NCBI GenBank assembly: GCA_016794365.1
Contig: JAEUKB010000097.1
Span: forward strand, 154,268 to 218,267
Source of the DNA: Myxococcales bacterium
Lineage (GTDB): Bacteria; Myxococcota_A; Polyangia; Palsa-1104; JAEUJZ01
Length of the DNA stretch: 64,000 bases
Reading direction: 5' to 3'
A program made the position numbers and the translations under genes. The notes beneath the pieces are model-generated. The model worked only from the letters and a program-made list of their open reading frames with translations, was not told the DNA's origin and ran no database searches. Of this stretch, positions 62,400-64,000 are shown piece after piece (position 1 is the stretch's first letter; each line of letters begins with the position of its first letter).

Positions 62400-62876
62400 G
62401 TGAGATTTCTTTCCCTGGAACTGCGTCAGCGACGGTGGGTTCGGGGAATGACCGCCCAGAGGGAAGCGGTCGTCAAACATCGAACGCGGCGCGCACGCAT
62501 GAATCCGCTCGAAATTACCGCAATTCCATGCGTCCTGCCGAGTTGTCCGGGACGTTCGCCTTTGCTCACATCTGAGCCTGAATGGAGGAATCAGCTCTGC
62601 GTTGTGAAGCTGAGTCTTCCAGCCTGTATGGCGAGACTCCCCGACCCTACGCAAGCCACGCCGGAGTCACGCCGAGTGCAACACCGGAAGCTGGGAAGTC
62701 CGCATCGGGTATTGCTGCTCGTTGTCGGTGGCATTGGTCGACGGCTGCGAAGCCTCTGCTGGTCACCGGAGTAAGACCCGCATGATCTGATCCGCCATCC
62801 ATCAGGGATTGATCGTCATCGATTGGGACTGGATAGCAGGGGAAACCAAGTGGACAGGATTCGCTTCGGGTGGGTT
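62400..62876. other. Region upstream of the broken kinase, no gene recognised
   Basis: Several overlapping frames exist on both strands, but none carries a recognisable motif or a convincing start. The stretch begins where kinase similarity stops and ends at the barstar-like gene. It probably contains degraded or inserted sequence. Confidence 0.5.
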
Positions 62877-63308
62877 CTATTCGGATGGCAAGCGCGACTC
62901 GACGATGGTTCGTAGATCGGTCGGAAACGAAAAGCGCAGATGGCGATGCGCTAGCTGAGACTGAGCATTTGTCTCCTGATCATTCCACGACGCAAAAATC
63001 AAGTTGGAGCCCTGTTGTTCCCATCTCTGTGCGGCATCCCAGAGAATGGACAGATAGATCGAGCACGCTTCGGAATCCATCGCTAGCGGCAGGTCCCTGT
63101 GGATGACAAGCACGTCACCAGCCGGGAGCCACGACAGGTCAGTCAGACACTCGTCGAGCGCATCCCAGTTGTGCCCAAAGTAGGATGGAAATTGCAGGGC
63201 TCTTGCGAGCGCAGACAAAAGCTCGCGTTTGCTGGAGATGCCAGCGGGTATCTCCGCGACAATCGCCGCAGGAAGGTCAAGCGTCTCGTCGAAAACAAAG
63301 GCTCTCAT
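62877..63308 (-). CDS. Barstar-family RNase inhibitor (immunity protein)
   Basis: This 143-residue barstar-like protein has an N-terminal strand ending in ISSKRELLSALARALQFPSYFGHNWDALDECLTDLSWL, the barstar signature with FGxNWDAL. It also has a C-terminal strand LIFASWN and a tail. Barstars bind and block the active site of barnase-type RNases. Its ATG overlaps the stop of the upstream toxin (ATGA), so immunity is co-translated with the toxin. Confidence 0.92.
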   Translation of the reverse strand: MRAFVFDETLDLPAAIVAEIPAGISSKRELLSALARALQFPSYFGHNWDALDECLTDLSWLPAGDVLVIHRDLPLAMDSEACSIYLSILWDAAQRWEQQGSNLIFASWNDQETNAQSQLAHRHLRFSFPTDLRTIVESRLPSE

Positions 63309-64000
63309 CGCGATGAAGATCCGTTTAGAGGAACGAAGGTCTTGTAATGGTCGGGAGTATAGTACATTTCGCCACCTGCTCCCCGGACGATTCGCTGAGA
63401 CCCTGGCCCATTGATTCCCTCCGTCGGATGCACATACTCCTTATAGTATCCAGCAGGCCGTGGCGGCAGGAGTCCTTCACGGTTTGTGAAGGTGTCTCGT
63501 GGCCGAAGGCCTCCTGATTCAATCTTTTCAACCGTGGGACGAAGATAGACATTTCCCTGACCCACGATCTTTCCTTTGGAAACCACGGTAACGTCTGACA
63601 AAACGGTGGTTGTTGCGCCTGCTGCCTTGGACGCATCCCGCACGTGGTCCGCTGCTTCCAGCGCCTTTTCTGCTTTGCGGACTCTGGCCAGGTTTCCGAG
63701 TCCGTCGGTCGCTACGGCGATTGCGACATCGGATGCAACCGACACAGTGGCGTGTCCCAGGGACTCTCCCTTTTCGTACGCCGGCTTGTGATACCAGTCG
63801 ATTGCGCCATCGACGACGGCGTGCGCGATTCGCAGCACGTCCTCGCGGGAAGCATTCTGAATCGCGTGACTGATCGCTTCGACCGGCACAAGCGCCCGCA
63901 GCGTTCGTCCCGCTTGGATGTCTTCGATGAGCTCGCGTCCGGTCGTTGCTACGCGCTGCGGCAGCTCGGTCACGTCGCGATACATGTGCGCGGTTTCATC
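63305..64000 (-). CDS. Polymorphic toxin with C-terminal RNase domain (partial)
   Basis: The frame is open to the window edge, so this is the C-terminal 231 residues of a larger protein. Residues about 50-130 of the visible part are helical pretoxin-like sequence (DVAIAVATDGLGNLARVRKAEKALEAADHV). The last 100 residues resemble microbial guanyl RNases (barnase/N1-T1 type): EYVHPTEG with a candidate catalytic Glu, SQRIVRGAGGEMYYTPDHYKTF with Arg and His. The adjacent barstar supports this. It is probably a contact-dependent or secreted antibacterial toxin. Confidence 0.85.
   Translation of the reverse strand, partial: DETAHMYRDVTELPQRVATTGRELIEDIQAGRTLRALVPVEAISHAIQNASREDVLRIAHAVVDGAIDWYHKPAYEKGESLGHATVSVASDVAIAVATDGLGNLARVRKAEKALEAADHVRDASKAAGATTTVLSDVTVVSKGKIVGQGNVYLRPTVEKIESGGLRPRDTFTNREGLLPPRPAGYYKEYVHPTEGINGPGSQRIVRGAGGEMYYTPDHYKTFVPLNGSSSR

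Overview
The window looks like chromosome from a Myxococcota-type (deltaproteobacterial) organism with a large, fairly GC-rich genome. This is inferred from gene families, not from a marker gene: several Ser/Thr kinases, a DUF2378-like protein, FG-GAP, PEGA and Cys-rich surface lipoproteins, Pro-Asp-Leu-Ser repeat lipoproteins, a DUF1501 Tat protein and a V4R-STAS sensor. No rRNA, tRNA or CRISPR was recognised.

Layout. 0-15 kb is ordinary chromosome: an M16 protease pair, an amidase, a Fur-family regulator with two matching palindromic operators, an FG-GAP lipoprotein, a GNAT enzyme, membrane proteins, an acyl-CoA synthetase and lipoproteins. 15.6-43.2 kb reads as an integrated island. A DUF1501 gene is cut in two: its 3' end lies at 15355-15606 and its 5' part at 43214-44275. 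The same 18-bp sequence sits at both breaks, with a tyrosine recombinase just inside the right one. 44-64 kb is chromosome again, with surface proteins, sensors and hydrolases. It ends in a kinase lacking its N-terminal lobe and a barstar-protected RNase toxin that runs off the window.

Island cargo. (1) An operon of two Family 2B-type encapsulin shell proteins (each with a cNMP-binding domain), an isoprenyl diphosphate synthase homologue that has lost its second Asp-rich motif, and a MscS channel carrying four EF-hands. (2) A large peptidoglycan-binding protein and a second tyrosine recombinase. (3) A bilin operon on the minus strand: 2Fe-2S ferredoxin, V4R protein, an 80-residue unknown, a phycobiliprotein-like globin with the chromophore Cys, a second V4R protein, a dual-domain kinase, a PcyA-like bilin reductase and heme oxygenase. 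This matches the pre-PcyA/BBAG clusters described in non-photosynthetic bacteria. (4) A complete kdp potassium-pump operon (leader peptide, kdpF, A, B, C, KdpD N-terminal half, histidine kinase) inserted on the opposite strand inside the second catalytic domain of the bilin-operon kinase, flanked by a 16-bp direct repeat.

The nested structure (kdp inside a kinase, inside a bilin operon, inside an island, inside a DUF1501 gene) and the joint presence of encapsulin and bilin modules are the most unusual aspects. Both split genes join in frame to give normal-looking proteins when the intervening DNA is removed in thought, which argues for real insertions. An assembly artefact cannot be excluded from sequence alone.
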